Source of the DNA: Geomonas paludis
Lineage (GTDB): Bacteria; Desulfobacterota; Desulfuromonadia; Geobacterales; Geobacteraceae
Reading direction: 5' to 3'
Assembly: GCF_014193585.1 (NCBI RefSeq)
Contig: NZ_BLXY01000003.1
Span: 1 to 64,000 of the forward strand
Length of the DNA: 64,000 nt
The notes under the pieces: generated by a model
What the model saw: the letters and a program-made list of their open reading frames with translations, nothing else
Told to the model about the DNA's origin: nothing
The model's database searches: none
In this document: positions 25,403 to 34,021 of the stretch, piece by piece
Layout: the number at the start of each line of letters is the position of its first letter
How positions within the stretch are numbered: the stretch's first letter is position 1
Position numbers and translations under genes: made by a program

Positions 25403-25428
25403 AAAAAGCCACCCGTTGGGGTGGCTTT
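25403..25428 (-). terminator. Terminator of the small lipoprotein gene
   Basis: AAAGCCACCC and GGGTGGCTTT form a 10-bp stem. On the minus strand it is followed by TTGTTTG after a T5 run. Confidence 0.8.
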
Positions 25429-25454
25429 GCGTGAACATGCTATTTAAGAGAGCA

Positions 25455-25700
25455 CTACCTTTGGAACAGAGAACCTTTCTCGATCTGGTTCTTGCGAATC
25501 TCGTACTCTCTCTTGTTAATCCTGCCAGCCTTGTAATCGTTTTCAACCTGTTGCATCTGCCTGTGTGCGCTGTACTCGTAACCGCCGACGCCTAGCGCAG
25601 CGCCGCCCAATGCACCGCCGACCGCGCTTCCTTCACGGGAGGCACACCCGGAGGCGAACGCAGTAAACACCATGCTGATTATGATAAGCATCCTTTTCAT
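25455..25700 (-). CDS. Small glycine-zipper lipoprotein
   Basis: An 81-residue protein with a lipoprotein signal (hydrophobic core IIISMVFTAFA, lipobox ASGC with Cys19). The mature part begins with a glycine-zipper-like stretch (GSAVGGALGGAALGVGGYEY) and ends in a charged helical tail with repeated Lys/Glu. Such proteins sit in the outer membrane or periplasm; no specific function is known. It is a single-gene unit with its own terminator. AAGGAG precedes the ATG. Confidence 0.8.
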   Translation of the reverse strand: MKRMLIIISMVFTAFASGCASREGSAVGGALGGAALGVGGYEYSAHRQMQQVENDYKAGRINKREYEIRKNQIEKGSLFQR

Positions 25701-25792
25701 AGCTGCACTCCTTGTGTCGAGGATTGGGGCAAAATGCCTAGTTCAGGTTAGCATAAAGGTTAAATTTTTCACACCTTTTCCTGTTGCCCCGC

Positions 25793-26815
25793 TCACGGCT
25801 CCTTCCCGGCAGGCGGCAGTTCCGGCGCCGGCTCTCCCCTGAAGGTCCAGTACAGGAACCACAGCGAAGGAACCAGTATCGCGGCGCCGATGGGAAGCAC
25901 GGTCAGGTAGGCGATGAGCGTACTGCGCGGCGCAGCGGCAGCCCGTAGCGGCATCTCCTGTATGATGAGATCGGGATGGAGCGCGGCAGCGAAACCGGCC
26001 AGGGTAAGGGTCACGGTGGCTCCGGTCATAACCTGGGCGAACCGGTAGCGCCTCACCAGCAGCAAAAGCTGGGTCGTGACCCCGGCCAGTACCGCGAGAA
26101 CCACGCAGAGCATCGGCCAGGACCCGAGCAGCCTGTGGGAGAACTCAGGGGCGGTATGCAGGGCCAGCGGGATCATCACCGCCGTCACGACACCGAGGGC
26201 CACCCCGGCGGCCATCGAAGCGTTGCGAAAATCCTCCTGCAGCGCCCCGCTCACACGGACCGTCATGTACACCGGAGCAAGATAGGCACAGATGCAGAGC
26301 GCGATCACGCCCCCCATAACGGTAAAGGGGGTGAGCCAGACGGCTGTGCCGGTGGCGACCACGTCGTTTTCGATGGTAATGCTCCCTGCGGCGGTTGCCG
26401 ACACCGCCATGCCCAAGGCAAAGGGGGTGAGCACGCTGGCGATCTCGAAAACGCGTGCGCTGAAGGGAACCTCCCTCCCCGAGGCCCTCCCGTAGTGGCG
26501 GAAGGCGTAGGCGGCGCCCCTGAAATTGATCCCCACCAGGGCGACCACCAGCGGCGTCATGAGGGCGATGAACAACGCGGAAAAGCCGGCCGGAAAGGCC
26601 GTGAACAGCGTCACCACGACGAAGATGAGCCAGACATGGTTGGTCTCCCACACGGGCCCGATGGCATTGAAGAGCGCCTCCCGCTGCTCCCGTGCCCGTG
26701 GCCCGAAGGCGAACGCGGTCCAGATGCCGCCTCCGAAGTCGGCGCCGCCGAAGAGCGCGTACAGCACCAGGGCGAGAGCGGCCACCAGCGCGGCCAGCGA
26801 TACCGGGTCAGGCAT
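25793..26815 (-). CDS. cydB: Cytochrome bd quinol oxidase subunit II
   Basis: A 340-residue polytopic membrane protein with about eight to nine helices, matching CydB/CioB. The N-terminal FGGADFGGGIW segment is characteristic, followed by VWETNHVWLIFVVVTLF. With CydA it forms the bd-type oxidase that reduces oxygen to water with quinol electrons, with high oxygen affinity and no proton pumping. It overlaps the 3' end of cydA by 8 bases, so translation is probably coupled. In an anaerobe the enzyme usually provides oxygen tolerance. Confidence 0.93.
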   Translation of the reverse strand: MPDPVSLAALVAALALVLYALFGGADFGGGIWTAFAFGPRAREQREALFNAIGPVWETNHVWLIFVVVTLFTAFPAGFSALFIALMTPLVVALVGINFRGAAYAFRHYGRASGREVPFSARVFEIASVLTPFALGMAVSATAAGSITIENDVVATGTAVWLTPFTVMGGVIALCICAYLAPVYMTVRVSGALQEDFRNASMAAGVALGVVTAVMIPLALHTAPEFSHRLLGSWPMLCVVLAVLAGVTTQLLLLVRRYRFAQVMTGATVTLTLAGFAAALHPDLIIQEMPLRAAAAPRSTLIAYLTVLPIGAAILVPSLWFLYWTFRGEPAPELPPAGKEP

Positions 26816-28127
26816 GTCCCACCTCCTTCCCGTCCTCCCCGTGGCGCCCCTGGTGCCGCAACAGCAGTGTCAGCATCCCTGCGGTCAGGCAGAAGTAGAC
26901 CACGACGAAGGTGACCAACACCGAGACGACGCCGCTGTTGGGGGTCACCGATTGGGAGGTGCGCAGGTACCCCTGCACCACCCAGGGCTGCCGCCCGAAC
27001 TCCGTCACCAGCCAGCCGCTCTCCAGCGCGATGATGCCGAAGGGAGAGGCGAAAATGAGGTACTTCAGCAGGCGTGGACCGTCGGGAACCGACTTTGTGC
27101 GCCAGCGCAGCCACCAGAACCAGGCGAGACCGGTCGCCATGACAAAGAAAGAGCCCACCATCAGGTCGAAGAAGGGATGCACCAGCCTGGGATCGGGCGT
27201 GGTTCCCTGCGGAAAGGCGTCGAGCCCCTGTACCACGGCGTTGGGGTCGTCGTGGGCGAGAAGGCTCAGCAGCTTCGGGATGCGCACGGCGTACAGGACC
27301 TGCCCCGTGTCCGGGTCCGGCCACCCCCCGATCACCAGGGGCGCGGCAGCCGAGGTTTTGAAGTGCGCCTCCATGGCCGCCAGCTTCGCCTTCTGGAACT
27401 TGGCCACCGAATCAGCGGCCCAGTCACCGCTCACCAGCATGAGCGGCGCCGTCACGGCAGCGACCGAGAGCGACAAGACCAGCGCCTTTTTCGCATCGGC
27501 AGCGTCCCTCCCCCTGAGGACCAGGGCAGCGTAGTAGCCGGCAACGGCAAAGGAAGTGGCGACATAGGCGGCGAGAGTCCCGTGCAGCGCCTCGTGCGGC
27601 CATGCCTGGTTGGCAAAAGCCTTGAGCGGCAGCACGTCCGAGGGGGAGCCGTTCACCATCCGGAAGCCGGACGGGGCGTTCATCCAACCGTTGGCGCTGA
27701 TGACGAAGATGGCGGAGATGGCAGCGGCGAGGGTGAGCGGTATGGTGCAAAGGAACAGAGCGCGCCTGGAAAGCCGTCGTTCGCCGTAAAAGTACAGGGA
27801 GAGAAAGATCGCCTCGGTGAAGAAGGCGAACCCTTCCATGGAGAAGGCCAAACCGATCATGGCCCCGCTGAAGGCCATGAACCGGGGCCAGAGCAGTCCC
27901 AGTTCGAAGGAGAGGATGGTTCCGGAAACCGCACCGATGGCGAAGACGACGCCCGCCGGCAGGACCCACCGTCTTGCGATCCGGTGCCAGCTCTCATCAC
28001 CGGTCTTCAATGCCAGTCCTTCCGCGAGCATCAGCAAGAGGGGCAGCCCGATGCCCAGCGTTGCATAGATGATGTGAAAGACAAAGGAAACGCCCATGAG
28101 GGCACGGGCAGCGAGGAGGTTGTCCAT
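26808..28127 (-). CDS. cydA: Cytochrome bd quinol oxidase subunit I
   Basis: A 439-residue membrane protein with the CydA heme-ligand regions: an N-terminal SFVFHIIYATLGIGLP helix (His ligand), FSMEGFAFFTEAIFL with the conserved Glu residues of the heme b595/d site, and the GWLVTEFGRQPWVVQGYL block after the Q-loop. The Q-loop between helices 6 and 7 is short, as in the CioA-like group. It is first in a cydA-cydB operon; GGAGG precedes the ATG. Confidence 0.93.
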   Translation of the reverse strand: MDNLLAARALMGVSFVFHIIYATLGIGLPLLLMLAEGLALKTGDESWHRIARRWVLPAGVVFAIGAVSGTILSFELGLLWPRFMAFSGAMIGLAFSMEGFAFFTEAIFLSLYFYGERRLSRRALFLCTIPLTLAAAISAIFVISANGWMNAPSGFRMVNGSPSDVLPLKAFANQAWPHEALHGTLAAYVATSFAVAGYYAALVLRGRDAADAKKALVLSLSVAAVTAPLMLVSGDWAADSVAKFQKAKLAAMEAHFKTSAAAPLVIGGWPDPDTGQVLYAVRIPKLLSLLAHDDPNAVVQGLDAFPQGTTPDPRLVHPFFDLMVGSFFVMATGLAWFWWLRWRTKSVPDGPRLLKYLIFASPFGIIALESGWLVTEFGRQPWVVQGYLRTSQSVTPNSGVVSVLVTFVVVYFCLTAGMLTLLLRHQGRHGEDGKEVGHA

Positions 28128-28496
28128 GATGCCTCCAGTCAGACGTTAAAAGCCATTAAAGTTTCCTGATCAGAGCGGGGTTGTCAAGAAGCGGCCGTGG
28201 GGGGAGTGCCATCGTCTGATCTGCCACTTCCCCCCTGGCATCCCGCCAGGGGGGACCTCCCCTTTCAACGTCTCCCCCCTTCTCTCTCTAAAGACCAAAC
28301 GAATCTTCCTCGGGATCTAGCGATGAAATGACGCCGTGGGGCTAGATCGCCAGGATTCACCTTTACCGAACCGAATATGACAGATACACTCGAAAAAGTT
28401 ACTGTCCCAAATCAATCGACATATGTCCCTCGGGCCACTGGCAGGGGCTGGTGCAATTGGCGATAATGCACCCATACCAACCCAAGGAGGCACGAG
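28128..28496. other. Intergenic region between divergent cydA and MBL genes
   Basis: A 369-base gap without a supported gene. It must hold the promoters of both neighbours. TTGACA occurs on the minus strand (28182-28187), but the best -10 match (TTTAAT) is too far away to call. The inverted words CCCCCCTGGC and GCCAGGGGGG lie near 28230-28252. Confidence 0.5.
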
Positions 28497-29267
28497 ATGA
28501 AGTTCATGCAAGTTCGCAACGCGACAGCGAGGATCGAATATGGCGGCAAGAGAATTCTGATCGACCCGGTTCTGGCAGAGAAAGGGGCGTACCCGGCCTT
28601 TGCAGGAACGGTGAACCAACATCTGCGCAACCCACTGGTGGACCTGCCGGTTCCTGTGGAGACGCTGCTCGAAGTCGACGCCGTCATCGTCACCCACACC
28701 CACCTCGACCACTGGGATGAGGCGGCCAAGAACCGAATCCCGAAGGACATTCCTATCTTCGCGCAAAATGACAAAGATGCCGCCGGGCTAAAGGAGGCAG
28801 GCTTTACTGCCGTCACCGTGCTCACGGAGCTAACCGGATTCGCCGGCATCACCCTCATCAAGACATCGGGGCAGCATGGCAGCGACGCGGCCATGGCGAA
28901 ACTGGGAGATCGCTTGGGAGAGGTATGCGGAGTGGTCTTGCAGCATCCCGACGAGAAAACCCTCTATCTCGCCGGCGACACGGTCTGGAACCGGCATGTG
29001 GCTGACGCGCTGCAGAAGTACGCACCGGGCGTCATTGTGCTGAACTGCGGAGATGCCCAGATAATCGGGATCGGGTCCATTATCATGGGTAAAGAGGATG
29101 TGTATGAAGTATACAAAGCCGCGCCGGACGCCACCATCATAGCGACCCACATGGAGGCGATGAACCATGCGGTGTTGTCCCGGAAAGAATTGCGTGACTT
29201 CTTGAAGGGAAATGGCATGATACAGCGAGTGCTGGTGCCTGAGGATGGGGAGACCTGCGAGGTGTGA
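28497..29267 (+). CDS. MBL-fold metallohydrolase
   Basis: A 256-residue metallo-beta-lactamase-fold protein with the metal-binding THTHLDHWD motif near residue 64, further candidate ligands LAGDTVW (about 158-164) and ATHMEAMNH near residue 220. It resembles UlaG/YtnP-like members, which hydrolyse esters, lactones or phosphoesters; the substrate is unknown. The AraC-type regulator begins 45 bases downstream in the same direction, so they may be one unit. AAGGAGG precedes the ATG. Confidence 0.8.
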   Translation: MKFMQVRNATARIEYGGKRILIDPVLAEKGAYPAFAGTVNQHLRNPLVDLPVPVETLLEVDAVIVTHTHLDHWDEAAKNRIPKDIPIFAQNDKDAAGLKEAGFTAVTVLTELTGFAGITLIKTSGQHGSDAAMAKLGDRLGEVCGVVLQHPDEKTLYLAGDTVWNRHVADALQKYAPGVIVLNCGDAQIIGIGSIIMGKEDVYEVYKAAPDATIIATHMEAMNHAVLSRKELRDFLKGNGMIQRVLVPEDGETCEV

Positions 29268-29312
29268 CCCTCATCAGGTGCGGATAATTTCGGAGCAGTG
29301 CAAGAGGATCAC

Positions 29313-30299
29313 ATGTCGGTTCCGTCTGTTGCAGTCGTCGCCATCAACCACTTCAGCCCGTTCCACTTCTCGGTGCCGTGCATCATCTTCGGCGACGTTC
29401 TGCCCGGTAAAAAGCTTTTCAACTTGAAGATCTGTGCGGGAGAGCCCGGTACCTTGCGCTCCCGCCAGGGCTTCAGCATCGAGACGTCCATCGGGCTGGA
29501 GGCTCTGGAGGAAGCGGACATTGTCATCGTCCCGTACTGGCGTGATCCCGCAGAGAGGCCGAATCAGGAGTTGCTCGACGCCCTGGTTGCCGCGTACAAC
29601 CGGGGCGCGCTGGTGGTGGGACTCTGCCTGGGGACCTATGTACTTGCCTACGCCGGTCTGCTCGATCAGCGCCGGGCCGGTACACACTGGGAGTTCGAGC
29701 AGGACTTCGTCGCCCGCTACCCCAACGTGCAGTTGGACACCAACGCCCTCTACGTCGAAGACGACCGGCTGGTGACCTCGGCCGGAACCGCGGCTGGTCT
29801 CGATTGCTGCCTGTACCTGGTGCACCGGGTACATGGCCGGGCCATTGCCAACAAAGTTGCACGGCGCATGGTCATCCCGCCGCACCGCGAAGGCGGTCAG
29901 GCGCAGTTCATCGAGCAGCCCGTCCCCCTTTCCACCCGCGACGCCAACGTCAACAGGTTGCTGGAATATCTGCGCAACAACCTCGACAAGGTGCACAGCC
30001 TGGACGATCTGGCCGATTACAGCCTGATGAGTCGCCGCACCTTCACGCGTCACTTTCAGAAAGCCACCGGCATGTCCGTCGGCGCCTGGCTCATGAGCGA
30101 GCGTCTGCAGCGGAGCCAGGAGCTATTGGAGACCACCAGCCACTCCATAGAAGCCATAGCCGAGTTCGTCGGCTTCCAGTCCGCCGCCACGTTGCGTCAG
30201 CACTTCCGGTCAAAATTCAACGTCACCCCCACCGAATGGCGCAAAACCTTCCAGTCGGATAGTCCCGGGCGTTACCAGGGCCACTCCCCTCGACTTTGA
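29313..30299 (+). CDS. GlxA-type regulator (DJ-1/PfpI domain + AraC HTH)
   Basis: A 328-residue transcription factor. Residues 1 to about 190 form a DJ-1/PfpI class I glutamine amidotransferase-like domain with the nucleophile-elbow Cys in VVGLCLGTY; this domain usually senses a small molecule and has lost hydrolase activity. Residues about 220-315 form a two-helix-turn-helix AraC domain (DLADYSLMSRRTFTRHFQK and IAEFVGFQSAATLRQHFR). Similar regulators control amine, carnitine and choline-type catabolism in other bacteria (family knowledge). The ATG has GAGG six bases upstream; an in-frame GTG lies at 29298. It may control the preceding hydrolase gene. Confidence 0.85.
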   Translation: MSVPSVAVVAINHFSPFHFSVPCIIFGDVLPGKKLFNLKICAGEPGTLRSRQGFSIETSIGLEALEEADIVIVPYWRDPAERPNQELLDALVAAYNRGALVVGLCLGTYVLAYAGLLDQRRAGTHWEFEQDFVARYPNVQLDTNALYVEDDRLVTSAGTAAGLDCCLYLVHRVHGRAIANKVARRMVIPPHREGGQAQFIEQPVPLSTRDANVNRLLEYLRNNLDKVHSLDDLADYSLMSRRTFTRHFQKATGMSVGAWLMSERLQRSQELLETTSHSIEAIAEFVGFQSAATLRQHFRSKFNVTPTEWRKTFQSDSPGRYQGHSPRL

Positions 30300-30307
30300 A
30301 AGCTATC

Positions 30308-31129
30308 CTACCTGGTACCACTTGGTCTTCCCAACCTGGCGTGAAAGTCATACCATCCTGCTGGAGCACGTTTGAGCCTTTCGTACACTCTGTGAAAAAT
30401 GGTATTGTAAAATTTGCCGTTTGCCCCGAAATACTTCTGCTCCAATAAGAGCCTCTTGTACTTTGCGAATGTCTCTTCGATCCCCATCCATTCACCAGGT
30501 GATTCCTCTCCAAAGGGGCCACTACACAGCCCGTCGAAGCGGTAGTCTACATAGTCACCCTCGACAGGAGGGTTTGGGCACCTCACAGCATAGTTCTGAG
30601 CTTGATTTACAATCTTGAAATCGCGGTACCCCAACCGCCAGAGCAATGAGAGCTCGTTGAATGTTTCTTCAAAAGAAGTCAATCCGGCTTCAATTGATAT
30701 ATACTGCGGTCTCTCTGGACTGGCAAAGAGTTGTTCAAGGCAAAGGGCATCCACTCCTTCAACATCAATTTTCAGATAATACGGAACGCTGAAATCTTGC
30801 AGGATTTTATCGAAGGTAGTGCACTTGACCTTGATCACCTCGCTTGATGATCCAAGGCGCTCATTTCTTTCGGCAAACTCTTTAGAAATCGTACCCCAGT
30901 CATCATGCTTGGCGTTTACAAAGAAATCAATTTCTCCTTCATAAGGCGCGATGGCTACATTTTGGATGATTAGACGACCGGATGTCACATACTCAGCAAG
31001 TGCAGTTTTTGCCGTGGCAACAAGTACTGGATTCGCCTCAATAGCAACAACATTGAACCCCTTCTTTAGGTAAAACTCGCTATCCTTGCCCACATGCATG
31101 CCAACATCGATGATGAGCTTTTTATCCAC
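30308..31129 (-). CDS. FkbM-family SAM-dependent methyltransferase
   Basis: A 273-residue methyltransferase. The SAM-binding loop is DVGMHVGKDSEFYLKKG near the N terminus, followed by VVAIEANP (acidic strand 2 end) and YYLKIDVEG, the FkbM family signature. FkbM enzymes O-methylate sugars or small molecules, often in surface glycan clusters; no such cluster is seen here. GTG 31129 was chosen because AAAGGAG lies eight to nine bases upstream; an in-frame ATG at 31150 lacks a site. Base composition is more AT-rich than to the left, marking the start of an accessory region. Confidence 0.78.
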   Translation of the reverse strand: MDKKLIIDVGMHVGKDSEFYLKKGFNVVAIEANPVLVATAKTALAEYVTSGRLIIQNVAIAPYEGEIDFFVNAKHDDWGTISKEFAERNERLGSSSEVIKVKCTTFDKILQDFSVPYYLKIDVEGVDALCLEQLFASPERPQYISIEAGLTSFEETFNELSLLWRLGYRDFKIVNQAQNYAVRCPNPPVEGDYVDYRFDGLCSGPFGEESPGEWMGIEETFAKYKRLLLEQKYFGANGKFYNTIFHRVYERLKRAPAGWYDFHARLGRPSGTR

Positions 31130-31757
31130 TTTTGCTTCTCCTTTGCACATGACCTGCCGCCCCCCTCATAGTTCGACCTCCCAAACAGGCTTTGCCGTAC
31201 GCGATGGCTCGATATCCATCTTCTCGCCGGGAACCGAAAGGCTGCCCTCAGCTTTTACCTTTACGTCCCTACAGGGAGACTGAGGTGACGGAGGTTGATT
31301 TGTTAACTATTCCTGCGCCGTTTTCTGCTGTTAGTCGATTTGAACTCCGCCCCCCCTGGTTCCTCTATGTAGTATCTTCTGCCTTTCCTACTGCTTAAGA
31401 TACAGCACTAGCGATACATCAAGCCGACCGGCCTGTGCGACCAACACATCAACCTTTGCCCGGTCTCTTTCTACAGCGTGTTTAAGCCGAGTCATACTGA
31501 ACACCTCGCTAAGACTACTTTGGATGACCAGGATCGTATAACAGGTTTCGAGGGCCGGCAACAAAAACGATGACGCCCAGCAATGTGGGAGCCGCTCCTT
31601 TCAGCTCAGCCAGTTTCCCAAGCGCCAAGGGGACAGGCACCTGGCGGAACCAGTCCGCTCCATCCCTTTGCATTTTGCCCGCTTTATACTATAGTGCATT
31701 GGCAATTGTAGCGCCTTAATGATTCACCTCACCCGAAATGAAAAGGCGAGGCATGTT
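31130..31757. other. Intergenic accessory stretch with a repeat half-copy
   Basis: No intact gene. Bases 31590-31660 carry the right half of the dispersed MITE/REP-like element (CAGCTCAGCCAGTTTCCC followed by GGGGACAGGCACCTGGCGGA). A 35-codon minus-strand frame at 31388-31495 resembles a short-chain dehydrogenase fragment (KVDVLVAQAG) but is too short to call. Confidence 0.5.
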
Positions 31758-32087
31758 GTGAAAGCCATTTCCATAATCCTCATACTGGCCTATCTGACAC
31801 TGCCAGCCATCTGCTTCGGGCACCCTTGCGACGAGTTTCCGACAGATGCGCAGCAAAGTAGCGCCGCTGTCATTCAATTGAATGACTGTCTCCTGGACAT
31901 TGATTCGGACAGTTGCCAAACAGCCTGTTGCTGTGGCGCCCATCTCCCTACCTCCTCAGTCCCTCCCCCCTGCTCTGCGGTCGTGCGCAGTCAGCCGCCC
32001 TCCGAGCCATACCTGGCGCTGCCTCGCATTATAGACACCTTTTTTGTCCCTCCAGAAATCCGCCCCGAAAACACCCTTTGCACCTGA
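31758..32087 (+). CDS. Small exported Cys-rich protein
   Basis: About 109 residues, with an N-terminal signal-like segment (MKAISIILILAYLTLPAICFG) and a Cys-rich centre (DCLLDIDSDSCQTACCCGAH) that could bind metal or form disulfides. I do not recognise a named family. GTG 31758 has GAGG six bases upstream and gives a clean signal peptide; an in-frame ATG at 31719 lacks a ribosome site. It is followed by a gap of about 250 bases and the zinc-ribbon gene. Confidence 0.55.
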   Translation: MKAISIILILAYLTLPAICFGHPCDEFPTDAQQSSAAVIQLNDCLLDIDSDSCQTACCCGAHLPTSSVPPPCSAVVRSQPPSEPYLALPRIIDTFFVPPEIRPENTLCT

Positions 32088-32334
32088 CAACACCCTTATT
32101 ACATCGCATGGCATTTGTGCCAAGCCGCTCGACCACCTGAACAACGCTATCGGCACAATGAGTGTTGTCATCTATGCGCGATGGTTGTACTGCCTGCCCG
32201 GCAGCAATCGGTGGATGCATCATCAGGCATCCACCGCGCGAGTTTGCCTCGCGTAACCGTGCTGCAGACGACCGGACCGGTGGCAAGGTAACCGAGCCAT
32301 CATCAAACAATCAAAGGTAAAAGGAGAAAAGGAT

Positions 32335-32619
32335 ATGAAATGCCCGATATGCACTGGAGTTGATCTCAAAATGACGGAGCGGCAGGGAGTTGAAATCGAT
32401 TACTGCCCAGAGTGCCGCGGAGTGTGGCTCGACAGGGGGGAACTGGACAAGATCCTGGAGAGGTCATATGCAGCGGCTGCTCCCCCCCCTCCGACCGGCG
32501 GGCCTCAAGCCTATCGGACCGACCAGAACCAGCGGCACTATGAGGATAAGCATCATTTCGGCCATAATGAGCACGACCGACACAAACGCAAGTCGTGGTT
32601 GACCGAGTTATTTGATTAG
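32335..32619 (+). CDS. zf-TFIIB-type zinc-ribbon protein
   Basis: A 94-residue protein with an N-terminal zinc ribbon (CPIC, then YCPEC) followed by RGVWLDRGELDKIL, the signature of the zf-TFIIB family. The C-terminal third is His/Asp-rich (HYEDKHHFGHNEHDRHKRKS) and may bind extra metal. Function unknown; it probably mediates protein or nucleic-acid contacts. AAGGAGAAAAGGAT directly precedes the ATG. Confidence 0.8.
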   Translation: MKCPICTGVDLKMTERQGVEIDYCPECRGVWLDRGELDKILERSYAAAAPPPPTGGPQAYRTDQNQRHYEDKHHFGHNEHDRHKRKSWLTELFD

Positions 32620-32869
32620 CCAGTACCCGCGGCAGGGGGAGCTCCCTCCCCCTGCCCTCCCCCTGCCTTCCTACATCCGATGGAAGTATGTGTCTATCGC
32701 AGTCAGGCATCCCAAGAAGACCAAGCCGTGGACAGCCTCTACGATCTTTTGGTGAAGACGCTCAGGATGGCACGCAGCCTTAGCCGGAACCGACTTTTGC
32801 TCCCATTACGCAAACAGCCTAACGGCGGGAACCGAAAGGCTGTTTGTGTCGACACAGAAGGGCCGAGAA

Positions 32870-32928
32870 ACGCATAATTTCATGGGCGTCCCCCTGTCCC
32901 CCTGTCCCCCTGTCCCCCTGTCCCCCTG
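32870..32928. repeat. REP-like word plus 8-bp tandem (GTCCCCCT)5
   Basis: The 24-base word beginning ACGCATAATTTCATGGGCGT (32870-32893) runs into five copies of GTCCCCCT (32888-32928). The same 24-base word recurs exactly at 33257-33280. Confidence 0.85.
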
Positions 32929-32929
32929 T

Positions 32930-33200
32930 CAACTTATCAGAGTGCTCGTAGATGTCATCTACCGATTCTATTGCAATACGCTCTTCTTCCTTCTTGTCAT
33001 TAAAAATTCCGACTGAGAGCTTTTGGCTGTTGTTAAACCGTAGGCGGCAGATCGGTTTCCTGTTGTTGTCGTCAAGCAGGATAGCGCAGTAGCTCTGTGC
33101 ATCACGCATAAACACACGGCGTGTCGGAACTACATTGCGGAGAATGGCCCGAATGACATGAAACGCTTCAATCTCTTCGGGAGTGGTGATAACTTGAGTG
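32930..33200 (-). pseudogene. Remnant of a restriction-enzyme C-terminal domain
   Basis: About 88 codons (VITTPEEIEAFHVIRAILR through ILLDDNNRKPICRLRFNNSQ to VDDIYEHSDKL) resemble the C-terminal domain found in type I restriction R-like and related endonucleases. No catalytic, helicase or start region is present, and the open frame around it consists of repeat sequence. It is flanked by copies of the ACGCATAATTTCATGGGCGT repeat. I read it as a decayed, orphan fragment. Confidence 0.6.
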
Positions 33201-33207
33201 TGACATA

Positions 33208-33280
33208 GGGACGCCCATGGTTTTATGCGTTTCTTCCATGAGTATGGCAATTGGTAACGCATAATTTCATGGGCGTCCCC
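33208..33280. repeat. Inverted REP pair
   Basis: GGGACGCCCATGGTTTTATGCG (33208 onward) is an imperfect inverted copy of the 24-base word at 33257-33280, so the segment can fold into a long hairpin. Together with 32870-32893 there are three copies around the restriction remnant. Confidence 0.75.
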
Positions 33281-33451
33281 TTGTTGCACAGGATTCGTCG
33301 TAAGTGAGAGAACTCGCCATATAGAAAGAACAACGGGAGAGTTGCGTCCTACGACCGGCAAGCAGGTGTAACTGGCCAATTTATCAAAGAACTCGTTTTT
33401 CAGTTGACGCGGAGACTATAGAATGTCCCCTCATGCCTCATGCCCCTGATG

Positions 33452-34021
33452 CTATATAGCATCCACGAAACTTTTAAACGACTGGAAGGACGTGCACTTC
33501 GTATTAATCATATTTATGTCAATACGCTCTGCTAATTTTGAATTATGCTTGGTGTTAATGTAATCAACCTTTCTATTAGTTTCCTTTCTCACGGTGTCCC
33601 TTATGAATTCTTTCGGTGACTTAATTGATTCGGGATGTTGAGGTAAATAATTTGTCCGGGAAATGTTAAATACACTATTAAAGGCAGCCTCATCTGCAAG
33701 CAGCCAAGCCTCTAACTCTTCAACAGGTATTGAGATAAGAAACTTTTTCACAGGAGATGGTGAAAAAGATTTGTGTATTTTATCATAGAGGTCAGTAAGG
33801 TTGTTCCTATCAAGATCATGAAGTAGAATAATAGCCCCACAACCCTGCATTTTGAGCATGTTGGCCCATGCGTTTGCCTTCCTACTAATTTTACCGCACC
33901 CATTACCTACATATTTCTTGAAACCGATTTTGCGGGTTGAATGAATGCGCCTAACGAAGTGTTTGACGCATTCAACATCAGAGTCATCTTCAGCTATAAT
34001 ACCAACCGTTACTTTACTCAT
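33452..34021 (-). CDS. TOPRIM-like (DUF4276-type) partner of AAA ATPase
   Basis: A 189-residue protein. The N-terminal VTVGIIAEDDSDVECVKHF, the central IILLHDLDRNN (DxD-type) and IPVEELEAWLLAD fit a TOPRIM/DUF4276-like fold with acidic residues in the order E..D-x-D..E. Such domains cut nucleic acid or act as effectors in OLD-, Gabija- and PARIS-like ATPase pairs. The ATG overlaps the stop of the ATPase gene by 8 bases (GATGAGTAA), so the two are translationally coupled. Base composition is markedly AT-rich compared with the genome, consistent with transfer. The fold assignment is from motifs alone. Confidence 0.65.
   Translation of the reverse strand: MSKVTVGIIAEDDSDVECVKHFVRRIHSTRKIGFKKYVGNGCGKISRKANAWANMLKMQGCGAIILLHDLDRNNLTDLYDKIHKSFSPSPVKKFLISIPVEELEAWLLADEAAFNSVFNISRTNYLPQHPESIKSPKEFIRDTVRKETNRKVDYINTKHNSKLAERIDINMINTKCTSFQSFKSFVDAI

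Noticed and set aside
28182-28187. TTGACA considered as the cydA -35 element
   Set aside because: The nearest acceptable -10 is about 21 bases away, too far for a confident sigma-70 promoter.
31388-31495. A 35-codon minus-strand frame with an SDR-like KVDVLVAQAG segment
   Set aside because: Too short; the resemblance to short-chain dehydrogenases could be chance. Noted as a possible gene remnant only.
32819-33379. A 186-codon frame taken as an intact gene
   Set aside because: Its ends encode repeat DNA, the start region has no ribosome site, and only the middle matches a known domain.
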